A model generated the notes under the pieces. It did no database searches, was not told where the DNA came from, and saw nothing but the letters and a program-made list of their open reading frames with translations. Shown piece by piece: positions 42,786 through 50,835 of a stretch of 64,000 nucleotides of DNA (position 1 is the stretch's first letter; every line of letters begins with the position of its first letter). Origin of the DNA: CAZCTO01 sp964501725. GTDB taxonomy: Bacteria; Bacillota; Clostridia; Saccharofermentanales; Saccharofermentanaceae. The stretch spans positions 62,001 to 126,000 of the forward strand of contig CAZCTO010000005.1 of the NCBI GenBank assembly GCA_964501725.1, given 5' to 3'. Made by a program: the position numbers and the translations under genes.

Positions 42786-43295
42786 TTATATTTCGAAAGT
42801 AGCAGGATCAAAGGCTCGCATCTTTGAAGTGTCCGACTGATCTGCTGAAATAATCAATACCGGCGTCCCTATGGTGCACTGGTCATAAAAATCCGCCGTT
42901 GTTTGTACCCATCCGGATGTCCTTTTGTCCGGTTTGAGATAAGAAACATAGTATCCCTGAAACAGATTTCCTGTTCCTTTAGGATTCATTCTGTCACGGC
43001 CTTCGCACTTCGTAACCATCATGTATTTGGCATCTTTAACCGGACGTGTACGTCGCAAATACTCATATACCGTCACCAGAACAATCAATCCGAGCAGCAG
43101 TCCGAGTAGAATGTAGCTGATCAGAATCATTGTCGAACTGAGAGTCGAATCAGAGTTCCCGGATCGTGTACTGCCAAGCCATACCATCAGAATGATAACC
43201 CAGAGAAGGAAAAGCGCCCAAAATTTTTTCTGTGCTTCGTTTCGCTCCATTTGGATTACTTTATTTACAGTATCTTCGCTTACTTCTTCCCACAT
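42786..43295 (-). CDS. Two-helix membrane protein of unknown function
   Basis: 169 residues: an N-terminal charged helix (WEEVSEDTVNKVIQMERNEAQKK), two membrane helices (about 24-42, 56-80) and a C-terminal soluble domain (AKYMMVTKCEGRDRMN... SGWVQTTADFYDQCTIGTPVLIISAD) that looks like a small beta-rich fold. The start at MWEEVSED has GAAGGGG 9 bases upstream. It lies 35 bases upstream of the PfkB gene. No family recognised. Confidence 0.75.
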   Translation of the reverse strand: MWEEVSEDTVNKVIQMERNEAQKKFWALFLLWVIILMVWLGSTRSGNSDSTLSSTMILISYILLGLLLGLIVLVTVYEYLRRTRPVKDAKYMMVTKCEGRDRMNPKGTGNLFQGYYVSYLKPDKRTSGWVQTTADFYDQCTIGTPVLIISADQSDTSKMRAFDPATFEI

Positions 43296-43473
43296 TTCCG
43301 CCGCCCCTTCCAATTCGGAAAAGCGCCCTGAGACGCCGTCCGGTTAGGACTTCACCCCAACATCCACAGTATTGATAATAACCGAAAAAAGCCTTTTTTT
43401 CAATATATCCGAGCTTGTCCGGCTCCCGGAAGAGCCATATAAAAAGCTGTTATTCCGCCACACCGAATATCCG

Positions 43474-44733
43474 TTACAGACGTATATCCATTTGCTGTAA
43501 AGCGGAAAACCCGCCCCTGTTCTCTTCGAGTTGTCCATTTTCGATCAGTTTAGAATCACAGGCAAGTTGAACCCCTTTTCTGATCGCCTTGCTCCCGTAT
43601 TGAAGCCGTAGCCGGTCGATTACCTGATCAATGGCCGTCTTGTCTTTTTCTCCGAAATCATCGTCAAATAGCGTCAATTGTCTGGGCGCGAGCGAAGAAA
43701 CCAGTTGAGTACCTCTCACCCCGAGACTTCGCACAGGATTAGTCCATAGATAATTCCGCTTGAAAAGCTCCATCGCCGCAGCCGAAATCTCATCCGCATG
43801 ATTTGTTGCGACGCTCAGGCTCACTTGCCGCTCGAAAGAGCCAAGGCTGGTGTCACGAATCCAAATTTGCACGGTTCGCGCCGCCAGTCCATGCTTTCTC
43901 AGGCGCCCGGCAACCTGATCCGAAAGCGCTACAATCGTCTGCCAGACATCTTGTTCGCTGTTCATGTCTCTTGCGGTCGTAGTGCTGTTCCCGACCGACT
44001 TGATTTCTCTTTTAAAAGAAGACAGTGCGACCGGAGATTCCTCCAGACCGTTTGCGGAGAGCCAGAGCCGCGTTCCGTTGATTCCGAGGTAATCGTGAAT
44101 ATAATCCGGGGACATCGCCGCAAGTGCACCGATCGTCTTTATATTGATTTTCTCAAGCTTACCTCGGGTGGATCTGCCAACAAAAAGCAAGTCACCCACC
44201 GGAAGCGGCCATACAATGCTTCTGAAATTCTCCTCCGAAATATAGGTAGTCGCATCCGGCTTCTTATAGTCCGAACCCAGTTTTGCAAAAACCTTGTTAA
44301 AACTTACACCAATCGAGCATGTGAGCCCCAATTCTTTATTAACGCGTCCTCTGATTTCGTCGGCAACACAAACGGGGTCTCCTGCGCCGGCAATATCGGT
44401 CAGGTCCAGCCAGCATTCGTCCAGTCCGTAAGGTTCAACCCTGTCGGTATACTGGCAATACATTTCGAACAGCTTCGCCGAGTAATAGTTATACTGCTCG
44501 TAGTGTCCCGGTATAACAACAAGCTTCGGGCATTTCTGCTTTGCCTGCCAAATCGTCTCCGCCGTCTTCACGCCACACGCAGCGGCAAGCGGATTCTTGG
44601 CAAGGATAATGCCATGCCGCTTCTCCGCATCTCCGCCCACGGCCATCGGGACTTTCCTGAGTTCCGGTTGATTAATCATCTCAACCGATGCGAAAAAACA
44701 ATTTTGATCGATATGCAGTATCTTTCGATTCAT
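43474..44733 (-). CDS. dinB: DNA polymerase IV (Y-family translesion polymerase)
   Basis: 419 residues. HIDQNCFFASVEM holds catalytic D9, and YGLDECWLDLTD holds D105-E106; the fingers/palm, thumb with helix-hairpin-helix (IKTIGALAAMSPDYIHDYLGINGTRLW) and little-finger domain (IKSVGNSTTTARDMNSEQDVWQ...) are all present. It inserts nucleotides opposite damaged bases with low fidelity. GAGAAGTGG precedes the ATG. A consensus SOS box at 44816-44827 sits at the promoter, so LexA control is expected. Confidence 0.95.
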   Translation of the reverse strand: MNRKILHIDQNCFFASVEMINQPELRKVPMAVGGDAEKRHGIILAKNPLAAACGVKTAETIWQAKQKCPKLVVIPGHYEQYNYYSAKLFEMYCQYTDRVEPYGLDECWLDLTDIAGAGDPVCVADEIRGRVNKELGLTCSIGVSFNKVFAKLGSDYKKPDATTYISEENFRSIVWPLPVGDLLFVGRSTRGKLEKINIKTIGALAAMSPDYIHDYLGINGTRLWLSANGLEESPVALSSFKREIKSVGNSTTTARDMNSEQDVWQTIVALSDQVAGRLRKHGLAARTVQIWIRDTSLGSFERQVSLSVATNHADEISAAAMELFKRNYLWTNPVRSLGVRGTQLVSSLAPRQLTLFDDDFGEKDKTAIDQVIDRLRLQYGSKAIRKGVQLACDSKLIENGQLEENRGGFSALQQMDIRL

Positions 44734-44815
44734 ACGTCCACTTCTCAGATAAATTTACCAAGGTTTGCTCGAGCATAATTATGTTGAGGCCTCATTTAGC
44801 AGCTGCTCCATAAAG

Positions 44816-44827
44816 GAACGTTTGTTC
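44816..44827 (-). promoter_or_regulatory. SOS box (LexA/DinR operator) upstream of dinB
   Basis: GAACGTTTGTTC fits the Gram-positive consensus GAAC-N4-GTTC exactly. It lies just downstream of the -10 box, overlapping the expected transcription start, 83 bases before the dinB start codon. Confidence 0.85.
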
Positions 44828-44833
44828 TTTATG

Positions 44834-44862
44834 AATATATCATGTTCACTGATTGTTTGCAA
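44834..44862 (-). promoter_or_regulatory. dinB promoter
   Basis: -35 TTGCAA (44857-44862), 17-base spacer, -10 TATATT (44834-44839), directly followed by the SOS box. Confidence 0.7.
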
Positions 44863-44865
44863 GAA

Positions 44866-44917
44866 TTGTCAATTTGTGCATTGTCAAATGTTGTTGTAGT
44901 CTTTAATTCTTTGACAA
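44866..44917. repeat. Three TTGTCAA heptamers between dinB and the response-regulator gene
   Basis: TTGTCAA occurs at 44866-44872 and 44881-44887 (15 bases apart, direct) and inverted as TTGACAA at 44911-44917, just before a TATAAT at 44925-44930. The pattern suggests a regulator-binding region for the downstream gene. Confidence 0.45.
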
Positions 44918-45010
44918 GTTGGTATATAATTTAGAAAAAGAACTTATGCATATAAATTTGAGGCGCATATACAATCTAATATGCGTCTTAGGCCAAAAGG
45001 TGGTGGCAGT

Positions 45011-45718
45011 ATGGCAAAACAACGTTTATTACTAGTCGATGACGATACAGATATTCTTGAGGTTAATAAGGCCTATCTCGAAAACGAAGGCTACGATGTG
45101 GGCGTCGCAACGACGATGACGCAAACGCTTGAGAAGGTCGCGACCAATGTATTTGACTGCATTGTTCTGGACATCATGTTGCCGGACGGAAGCGCTTATG
45201 ACCTTCCATCCAAGCTGCGTGTCTACACAAAGGCGCCGATTATTTTCCTTTCCGCACGCGATCAACTGGAGGACAAGATTACCGGCTTCAAGGTTGGCGG
45301 GGATGATTATATGACCAAGCCCTACAGCCTGCAGGAGTTGTCCGCACGTATTTCCGCGCATATCCGCAGAAATATGACAGCAGACGGTTTCCTGATGGAG
45401 TTCCCTCCGCTTTCCATCAATATTAAGTCCCGCGAGGTCATCCTGAACGGCAAACAAGTTCACTTGACCAACCGTGAGTTTGATATCCTTCGCCTTTTGG
45501 CCGAGACTCCCAACGTGATTGTCCCCTTTTCCAGAATCTATTCAGTGGTATGGGGTGACGACGGGATGTGCGATAACCATTTGGTCATGGTCAATATCAG
45601 TTACTTAAGAAAGAAGATGGAGAAAGCCGCTCCGGATGTTCTTTTTGTCAAGACCGAGTGGGGTAGCGGATATTCATTCGCATATCCGCCGATAAGGAAT
45701 ACGCTTCGTCCGGAATAG
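45011..45718 (+). CDS. OmpR/PhoB-family response regulator
   Basis: 235 residues: receiver with acidic DDD at 10-12, phospho-acceptor D54 (IVLDIMLPDG), conserved lysine in DDYMTKPY; winged helix with HLTNREFDILRLLAE, HLVMVNISYLRKKME and EWGSGYSF. The start at MAKQRLLLVD has AGGTGGTGG 5 bases upstream; the frame extends 10 codons further without a site. Followed after 27 bases by its partner kinase. Confidence 0.93.
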   Translation: MAKQRLLLVDDDTDILEVNKAYLENEGYDVGVATTMTQTLEKVATNVFDCIVLDIMLPDGSAYDLPSKLRVYTKAPIIFLSARDQLEDKITGFKVGGDDYMTKPYSLQELSARISAHIRRNMTADGFLMEFPPLSINIKSREVILNGKQVHLTNREFDILRLLAETPNVIVPFSRIYSVVWGDDGMCDNHLVMVNISYLRKKMEKAAPDVLFVKTEWGSGYSFAYPPIRNTLRPE

Positions 45719-45745
45719 AAAGTTCGATCCCCGGCCGTAAAAGCA

Positions 45746-47971
45746 ATGACGACAAATACGCCCCTTTATGTTAAGGACAAAAGAATCGTCCTGAAGATGT
45801 TCGTGCGTACGGTCATCTTTCTGGTGGTATTACTTGCCGTGTACGTTATCGTCTTTTTGGCGAATCAACGTCACGGCAATTCTTTGGTTCTCGATAAATC
45901 CGGCGCAGTTGATTTGAGCGGATGGGCTTTTTCCGAAAAAGGCAGAAACTATCTTGATTACGGTTGGCAGTTCTATCCGAATCAACTTCTGTCTCCGGCG
46001 GACTTTTCTGATCCGGCCTTGACGGATGCATCTATGCCGGAATATGATTCCAGTACAATTCCCCACTACTCTGAGGTTTCTATTTCGACAAATGGTTGGG
46101 TTGATTTGGGTTGGTCCTCAAAGGCAAACAGAGAAAATATCGAATCGATGAACCAATCCGGCTTCGGAACCTACCGTTTGATCGTCCGCGTGATGCCCCA
46201 CGCCGGTGCATTGGCTTTTGATTTTCCGGAAATCAATCAGGCAGCTAAGATCTATTTAAACGGCGAACTTTATAAGGAAATCGGCAATATATCCGAATCA
46301 AAGGATGATTATGAGTATGCGGAAGCCTATTCAACGATTCAAATTCCTCCCGACGATACCGGTATCGTTGAAATTGTAGTTGCCTGCTCCAACTTTTCGA
46401 CACCGTTCGGCGGCGTTACCATAGCCCCTGCAATCGGTACGCCCGATCAGATCAGCAATATTCGCACTGCCTCAAAAGTTTGGCTCAGCAGTGTACTCAC
46501 ACTGTTTTTTCTGATTGCAATAACCGGATTTTATGTCTCCTTTACTTTCCAAGACAAGAAGAAATATTATTATTTCATTCTGATTATCTCAATATCGATC
46601 AGCTATGAGTTCTGTGACAAAATCTTCATACCGCTTCCGCTCTACTGGAATAAGTTATTGCAGGCGACATTTTTTCTGTTGATGTCCTTGGTCGCGGCAC
46701 TCTACTTTTCTTCCATCTATCCCAAAACGGAAGGCGACTTGTTCAGCCGGATCAAGAACTGGGATATCTTGATTTTCTTCGCCGCAATCTGTACGTTCCT
46801 CACGATATATTGGTTGAATCCCGGCCTGTTGTCGTATAAATCCACTATTGTCGCCAACACGCTGTTTGCAGCCTTCATTAACCTGTACAATTTCTTCAGG
46901 GTCTTATATATGACCCCGCGGCATCCGGAGGAAGGTACTTTTCACTTAATTTCCGCAGCGATGGGCAGCATCATTTTTTCGACCATGTTGATCCGCTCCC
47001 CGCAAATCTATTTTATCCCCCTTCACTCCGTCGGGATTGTCATCTTGATCTTTGGTACGGCACTATACTTCACGATCCGTTATGTCAGAAACTACAACCA
47101 GATCTCACGTTTTACGCAGGAATTGGAGAGGGCCGTACAGGAAAAGACGCGAAGTATCGCGAGGGTTAACGCCGAGCTTGTGAATGCCAATCAAATGCTG
47201 ATCAAGAACGAAGAAGCCCGTAAAAAAATGATGTCAAATGTTTCACATGATTTACGAACTCCGATTACGGCGATCCGGGGTTATATTGAATTGATCATGA
47301 ATTTGAAGGGCAAAGCAACCAAGCAGAATCTTGAAGCCTACCTCAACAACATGCACATCAGAAGCGTTCAGATGGAGCAACTGATTGACGATCTGGTTCA
47401 GTTGACACGACTCGAATCCGATAATGCCGATATGATGTCCCAGCCAGTAAGTCTTCGGGATATGATCTTAAATCTTTACGATCTTTACGTCATGGAATGC
47501 GAAGGAACCAATAAGAAAATCACACTGGATCTCCCGGATAACGATGCGCTCACGATCATGGGAGACCCGAACCGACTACTTCGTGTGTTAGAAAACATCA
47601 TTGTTAATGCGTTACGTTATACCGATGAGAATGCCGAAATTGATATCCGCGTCTTCCGTGAAGCCGCGCTTCTGGGCGGCGAGTCTATTCACGTCATTAT
47701 CCGCGATAACGGAATCGGCATTCCTCCGGCAGAGTTGCCGTACATTTTCGATCGCTTTTATCGAGCCACTAATGCGTCGATTCACAAGAACGGCTCCGGG
47801 CTGGGATTATCTATCGTAAAGAGTATTGTTGAGAAACACAAGGGCAAGATCTGGGCGGAGAGTCGTGAAAAGATGGGTTCCCGTTTTCACATCCTCTTTC
47901 CCGGCGTAAGCATTCGTGATATTGAGCGGGCCAAAGCGGCTCAAGAAGATAAAGAGATTGAAAAACCATAA
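45746..47971 (+). CDS. Sensor histidine kinase with 7TMR-DISM input region
   Basis: 741 residues. A first helix (about 20-40), an extracytoplasmic beta-rich domain (about 50-235, with FGTYRLIVRV and AAKIYLNGELYKEIG typical of the DISM extracellular-2/galactose-binding-like fold), seven helices (about 245-445), a coiled coil (SRFTQELERAVQEKTRSIARVNAEL) and the kinase core: SHDLRTPITAIRGY with H501, N box NIIVNALRYTDEN, G1 DNGIGIP, G2 GSGLGLSIVKSIV. The input domain may bind a carbohydrate or similar small ligand. It pairs with the regulator upstream. Confidence 0.93.
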   Translation: MTTNTPLYVKDKRIVLKMFVRTVIFLVVLLAVYVIVFLANQRHGNSLVLDKSGAVDLSGWAFSEKGRNYLDYGWQFYPNQLLSPADFSDPALTDASMPEYDSSTIPHYSEVSISTNGWVDLGWSSKANRENIESMNQSGFGTYRLIVRVMPHAGALAFDFPEINQAAKIYLNGELYKEIGNISESKDDYEYAEAYSTIQIPPDDTGIVEIVVACSNFSTPFGGVTIAPAIGTPDQISNIRTASKVWLSSVLTLFFLIAITGFYVSFTFQDKKKYYYFILIISISISYEFCDKIFIPLPLYWNKLLQATFFLLMSLVAALYFSSIYPKTEGDLFSRIKNWDILIFFAAICTFLTIYWLNPGLLSYKSTIVANTLFAAFINLYNFFRVLYMTPRHPEEGTFHLISAAMGSIIFSTMLIRSPQIYFIPLHSVGIVILIFGTALYFTIRYVRNYNQISRFTQELERAVQEKTRSIARVNAELVNANQMLIKNEEARKKMMSNVSHDLRTPITAIRGYIELIMNLKGKATKQNLEAYLNNMHIRSVQMEQLIDDLVQLTRLESDNADMMSQPVSLRDMILNLYDLYVMECEGTNKKITLDLPDNDALTIMGDPNRLLRVLENIIVNALRYTDENAEIDIRVFREAALLGGESIHVIIRDNGIGIPPAELPYIFDRFYRATNASIHKNGSGLGLSIVKSIVEKHKGKIWAESREKMGSRFHILFPGVSIRDIERAKAAQEDKEIEKP

Positions 47972-48003
47972 TTATCGGAAGGCAATTCCCACGTCAAAAA
48001 AGC

Positions 48004-48036
48004 ACCGCCGCATACATCCCAAATGCATGCGGCGGT
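48004..48036. terminator. Terminator shared by the kinase and DUF1858 genes
   Basis: Perfect ACCGCCGCAT/ATGCGGCGGT stem with a 13-base loop. The minus strand has TTTTTT after it, for the DUF1858 gene; it may also end the plus-strand kinase transcript. Confidence 0.78.
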
Positions 48037-48065
48037 TAATTCTATACGAAAGAAATCAGTTAGAA

Positions 48066-48278
48066 TCAGCCCTTTTTCTCCAGTTCAATAAAAAAAAGAT
48101 TCAACTCATCCAATAACTTGTCGCAGTCCAGAGAGTGCACTGCACAAGCCTCTTCAATTGTCTCCCCGCTGGCCATCGCGCATCCCAGGCAATGTAATCC
48201 GCTCTGCAAAAAAATCGGAATCGTCCCTTGATTCATATTCAGCACGTCACCGATAATCATATCCTTTGTAATCGTCAT
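48066..48278 (-). CDS. DUF1858 domain protein
   Basis: 70 residues making one DUF1858 domain: MTITKDMIIGDVLNMNQGTIPIFLQSGLHCLGCAMASGETIEEAC is typical, with the conserved HCLGCAxAxxET cysteines. DUF1858 domains occur alone or fused to hybrid-cluster and sulfur-carrier proteins and are thought to take part in redox or sulfur chemistry; the stand-alone role is unknown. GGAGG lies 8 bases before the ATG. Confidence 0.92.
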   Translation of the reverse strand: MTITKDMIIGDVLNMNQGTIPIFLQSGLHCLGCAMASGETIEEACAVHSLDCDKLLDELNLFFIELEKKG

Positions 48279-48620
48279 ATTTATGTCCTCCTTTTTAGTG
48301 TATTCACTCCTTACATTATCACGCGCAAATCATTATCACAAGACTTTCACGGCATTAGCCGCCTTGAAGATGATTTGGGCGGGAATGAGTATCAGAAAGC
48401 ACAAAAAATAATCCATTTTCTTTAACAAAAAGGGCATTTGCCCCTATGCAAAAGAAAGGGTATGAAGTAAAATGTTCATAACGTGTTAAGCAGTTCAACG
48501 TGAAAACACGCACATTTATTCTTGCTCTTGAGAGCATAATTACACAATCGGCTTGACATATGACATCAGAATGTATGATAATAGCCGATGTGAATATCGC
48601 CTGAAGGAGGCTCAGTGACT
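48279..48620. other. Divergent promoter region between DUF1858 and HU genes
   Basis: About 340 bases without a gene. The HU promoter is at 48553-48582. A GGGCATTTGCCCC hairpin lies near 48429-48444; nothing else stands out. Confidence 0.55.
48553..48582 (+). promoter_or_regulatory. Promoter of the HU gene
   Basis: Perfect -35 TTGACA (48553-48558), 18-base spacer, -10 GATAAT (48577-48582), about 38 bases before the start codon with GGAGG in between. Confidence 0.75.
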
Positions 48621-48896
48621 ATGAACAAGACAGACCTAATCGATGCAATTGCACAGTCAACAGACCTTACCAAGAAAGAATCCGAAGCAGCAATCAACGC
48701 AACACTCGACGCGATTGTTGATGCATTGGCCAAGGATGAGAAAGTAGTACTGGTTGGATTCGGCACCTTCGAGACAAAGAAGCGTGCAGCCCGTAAAGGA
48801 CGCAACCCCAGCACCGGAAAGCCGATGGACATACCTGCTTCCAAAGCTCCTGTTTTTAAGGCTGGCAAGGGCATGAAGGACAAGGTCAATAAGTAA
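48621..48896 (+). CDS. hup: HU family DNA-binding protein
   Basis: 91 residues, standard HU length. MNKTDLIDAIAQSTDLTKKESEAAINATLDAIVDAL is the dimerising helical part, VVLVGFGTFETKKRAARKGRNPSTGKPMDIPASKAPVFKAGKGMKDKV the beta arms with the DNA-intercalating proline (NPSTGK, usually NPQTGE) and the C-terminal helix. The ATG is placed 10 bases after GGAGG; a GTG six bases earlier is too close. It compacts and bends DNA. Confidence 0.96.
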   Translation: MNKTDLIDAIAQSTDLTKKESEAAINATLDAIVDALAKDEKVVLVGFGTFETKKRAARKGRNPSTGKPMDIPASKAPVFKAGKGMKDKVNK

Positions 48897-48924
48897 TCCA
48901 ACTGTTGGATTTACAGATCTTTCA

Positions 48925-48955
48925 AGAAGCTTCGGATTATCCGGAGCTTCTTTTT
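48925..48955 (+). terminator. Terminator of the HU gene
   Basis: GAAGCTTCGG/CCGGAGCTTC stem (one G-T pair) with a 6-base loop and TTTTT directly after. Confidence 0.88.
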
Positions 48956-48988
48956 ATTAGTATTGAGGGATAATCGTTACGGCTTCCG

Positions 48989-49594
48989 TTACAAAGAAAA
49001 TTGAGCCGCATAGGGCAGACAGTCATGTTGGTCAACCAGGCCTGCTGATACTTCGTCACAGAGTTTATGCAGGATATATACATTCCGTCTGCCTTCGTTA
49101 AAAACGCTCATTTTTCGAAAAGCATAACGCAGATTCCTCTCCACCTGAGATACGGAAATTCCGAACTCCTTGCCCGCCATCGGGTATAAACGCTTCGACA
49201 CGGCAGTCATCAGAGAAGGGTCCCGAACACTCTGGACCAGCATATATCTTGCGATTCTGGCGCCAAGTAATATCCGGTCGAGTTGATGTCGTTCAAGGAC
49301 AGCCTCAACAATCTTAAGAACATCTGCGTTGGATATGGAAGAGTGATCAAGTCCCTCGAGCGCTTGTCCGGTAATTCTTCGAACCATCGTAGAGACGCCT
49401 GTTCTGGCATCTACCAAATAATGAAGCCTGCCCGCCGTGTCGGATATTCCGACCATACCCCGCTTCTTCATCACAGAATTAATATTATCGAGAATCATGC
49501 GGTCACTGCAAACTACATAAAAACCCACTTCCTTACCCGGATTGACATTGTAACCGAAAGAAGTCCTGTCCGTAGTTGCGGTAATCATATTCAT
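48989..49594 (-). CDS. Regulator with Spo0A-type DNA-binding domain, no standard receiver
   Basis: 201 residues. Residues about 100-185 match the Spo0A C-terminal domain: GARIARYMLVQSVRDPSLMTAVSKRLYPMAGKEFGISVSQVERNLRYAFRKM has the order seen in Spo0A (GYRYLREAI, DP-x-L, LYP-x-x-A-x-x-F, S-x-VER-x-I-R-x-A). The N-terminal 90 residues (VGFYVVCSDRMILDNINSVMKKRGMVGISDTAGRLHYLVDARTG) are too short for a response-regulator receiver and show no phospho-acceptor aspartate context, although the first strand and helix resemble one. GGAGG is 10 bases before the ATG at 49594. It may bind 0A-box-like DNA constitutively or under another signal. It is not the master sporulation Spo0A by length. Confidence 0.8.
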   Translation of the reverse strand: MNMITATTDRTSFGYNVNPGKEVGFYVVCSDRMILDNINSVMKKRGMVGISDTAGRLHYLVDARTGVSTMVRRITGQALEGLDHSSISNADVLKIVEAVLERHQLDRILLGARIARYMLVQSVRDPSLMTAVSKRLYPMAGKEFGISVSQVERNLRYAFRKMSVFNEGRRNVYILHKLCDEVSAGLVDQHDCLPYAAQFSL

Positions 49595-49735
49595 TCTTCT
49601 CTTCCCTCCTGTCATTTCGTCGCAAAATCTATTTTGTCACCCGACAGCGAGAGAATCAACATGATATAATCCAAACTTTTTATAAAAATAGCTCCTCTTG
49701 CGGGGAGCTTGAATGAAGCAGGCGAAAAAAACGAT

Positions 49736-50140
49736 TCAGTCCTCCGGCACGCGCTTCATATCAAGTACAAAACCGGAATACCGGGCATATGAAATTTCCA
49801 GATAATCGCCCTCAAGCGGTTTGCTTGTTGAGCTCAGCGGGTTATAGAAGTAATTTTTCCCGTCAATGCGCATCGTATTATTAAAAAAACCAATGCTCTC
49901 CACTTCTCCGCTTACCGTTTGATAATCTTCTTTAATAACATACACAGAGTCCAACAGTCGCGGAATCGTAAATTTGATTGATTGCGCAAGCAAAATAACG
50001 GTCAACACGAAAGGAAGCAAATAGGATAGTCCCCTCTTGTTCTTTCTTTCATGGTTAATTCTCAGAGTACGAAGGAAAGCCAACATCAGAGCCAATGAAA
50101 CGGCTCCGTGCAGCATCAGATTGATAAAAAAATAAACCAC
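49736..50140 (-). CDS. Small membrane protein of unknown function
   Basis: 134 residues from a GTG with GGCGG 8 bases upstream (a TTG 18 bases earlier overlaps the previous stop). Two membrane helices (about 5-25, 40-60) and a C-terminal soluble beta-rich part (GEVESIGFFNNTMRIDGKNYFYNP, LEGDYLEISYARYSG) resembling a small OB- or SH3-like barrel. Next to the folate gene; no family recognised. Confidence 0.65.
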   Translation of the reverse strand: MVYFFINLMLHGAVSLALMLAFLRTLRINHERKNKRGLSYLLPFVLTVILLAQSIKFTIPRLLDSVYVIKEDYQTVSGEVESIGFFNNTMRIDGKNYFYNPLSSTSKPLEGDYLEISYARYSGFVLDMKRVPED

Positions 50141-50154
50141 TCTTGTTCCGCCCT

Positions 50155-50835
50155 TCAAACGTACTGTTCAATGCCATTATCGACTTTGTGCGGTCTTACT
50201 GTCAATGGACTTGTTGCGCTTCGTTTCAAGGCTTGCCGCGCGCGCAGACAAAACGACGGTACAATTATATAGTCCATCGATATATCCGTCTCTTCTGTGG
50301 GAATATATTCGAGACATTGAAAGTCATGGCCGATCCCGACGAGTATCGGTCTCTTTTCTTCCGGAATGCGGGCAAGATATTGATCGAACATACCCTTTCC
50401 TCTTCCGAGCCTGCTGCCTGTGCGATCAAACGCCATTCCCGGAACTAACATAATATCAATATCCGCCGGCTGAATGGGTTCTGCCGAAGGCCCCGGCTCC
50501 GGGATCCCCAGTAAACCGGGAATGAACTTCCCGTCGGAAGGTGCTGAAAAAAAGCGGATCGCTCCGCTTCTCACCGCGGGAAAACAAAAACGAATGCCCT
50601 TACTTCTGAGAACGTCCAGCATCCCGGAGAAATCAGGTTCATTTTTGTCGGAAACATAAAGGCCGAGCATTGAGTCTTTGCTGACCGTAATGCCTTCAAC
50701 GCTGCCGGACAGGATTCTGTCGAGGATTCTCGTACCGGCCTCAACGGCGTCCTTATGGGTTAATTTTGCGCGTTCGGATCGCATCTTATCGCGAATCGCC
50801 CGCTTCTGCATCTGTACTAATTCGATCTCTGTCAT
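50155..50835 (-). CDS. 5-formyltetrahydrofolate cyclo-ligase
   Basis: 226 residues. The N-terminal RAIRDKMRSERAKL, the middle DIDIMLVPGMAFDRTGSRLGRGKGMFDQYL (the ATP/substrate loop, usually GxGxGYYDR-L) and GIGHDFQC identify the family (FthC/YgfA). It converts 5-formyl-THF to 5,10-methenyl-THF with ATP, removing an inhibitory folate. M-F replaces the usual Y-Y in the loop, a modest change. Its start codon overlaps the ligA stop (ATGA) with GGGGA before it. Confidence 0.92.
   Translation of the reverse strand: MTEIELVQMQKRAIRDKMRSERAKLTHKDAVEAGTRILDRILSGSVEGITVSKDSMLGLYVSDKNEPDFSGMLDVLRSKGIRFCFPAVRSGAIRFFSAPSDGKFIPGLLGIPEPGPSAEPIQPADIDIMLVPGMAFDRTGSRLGRGKGMFDQYLARIPEEKRPILVGIGHDFQCLEYIPTEETDISMDYIIVPSFCLRARQALKRSATSPLTVRPHKVDNGIEQYV

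Noticed and set aside
44911..44930. TTGACA and TATAAT pair before the response-regulator gene
   Set aside because: Only 8 bases separate them, too short for one sigma-A promoter; the TTGACA is better seen as part of the TTGTCAA repeat set.
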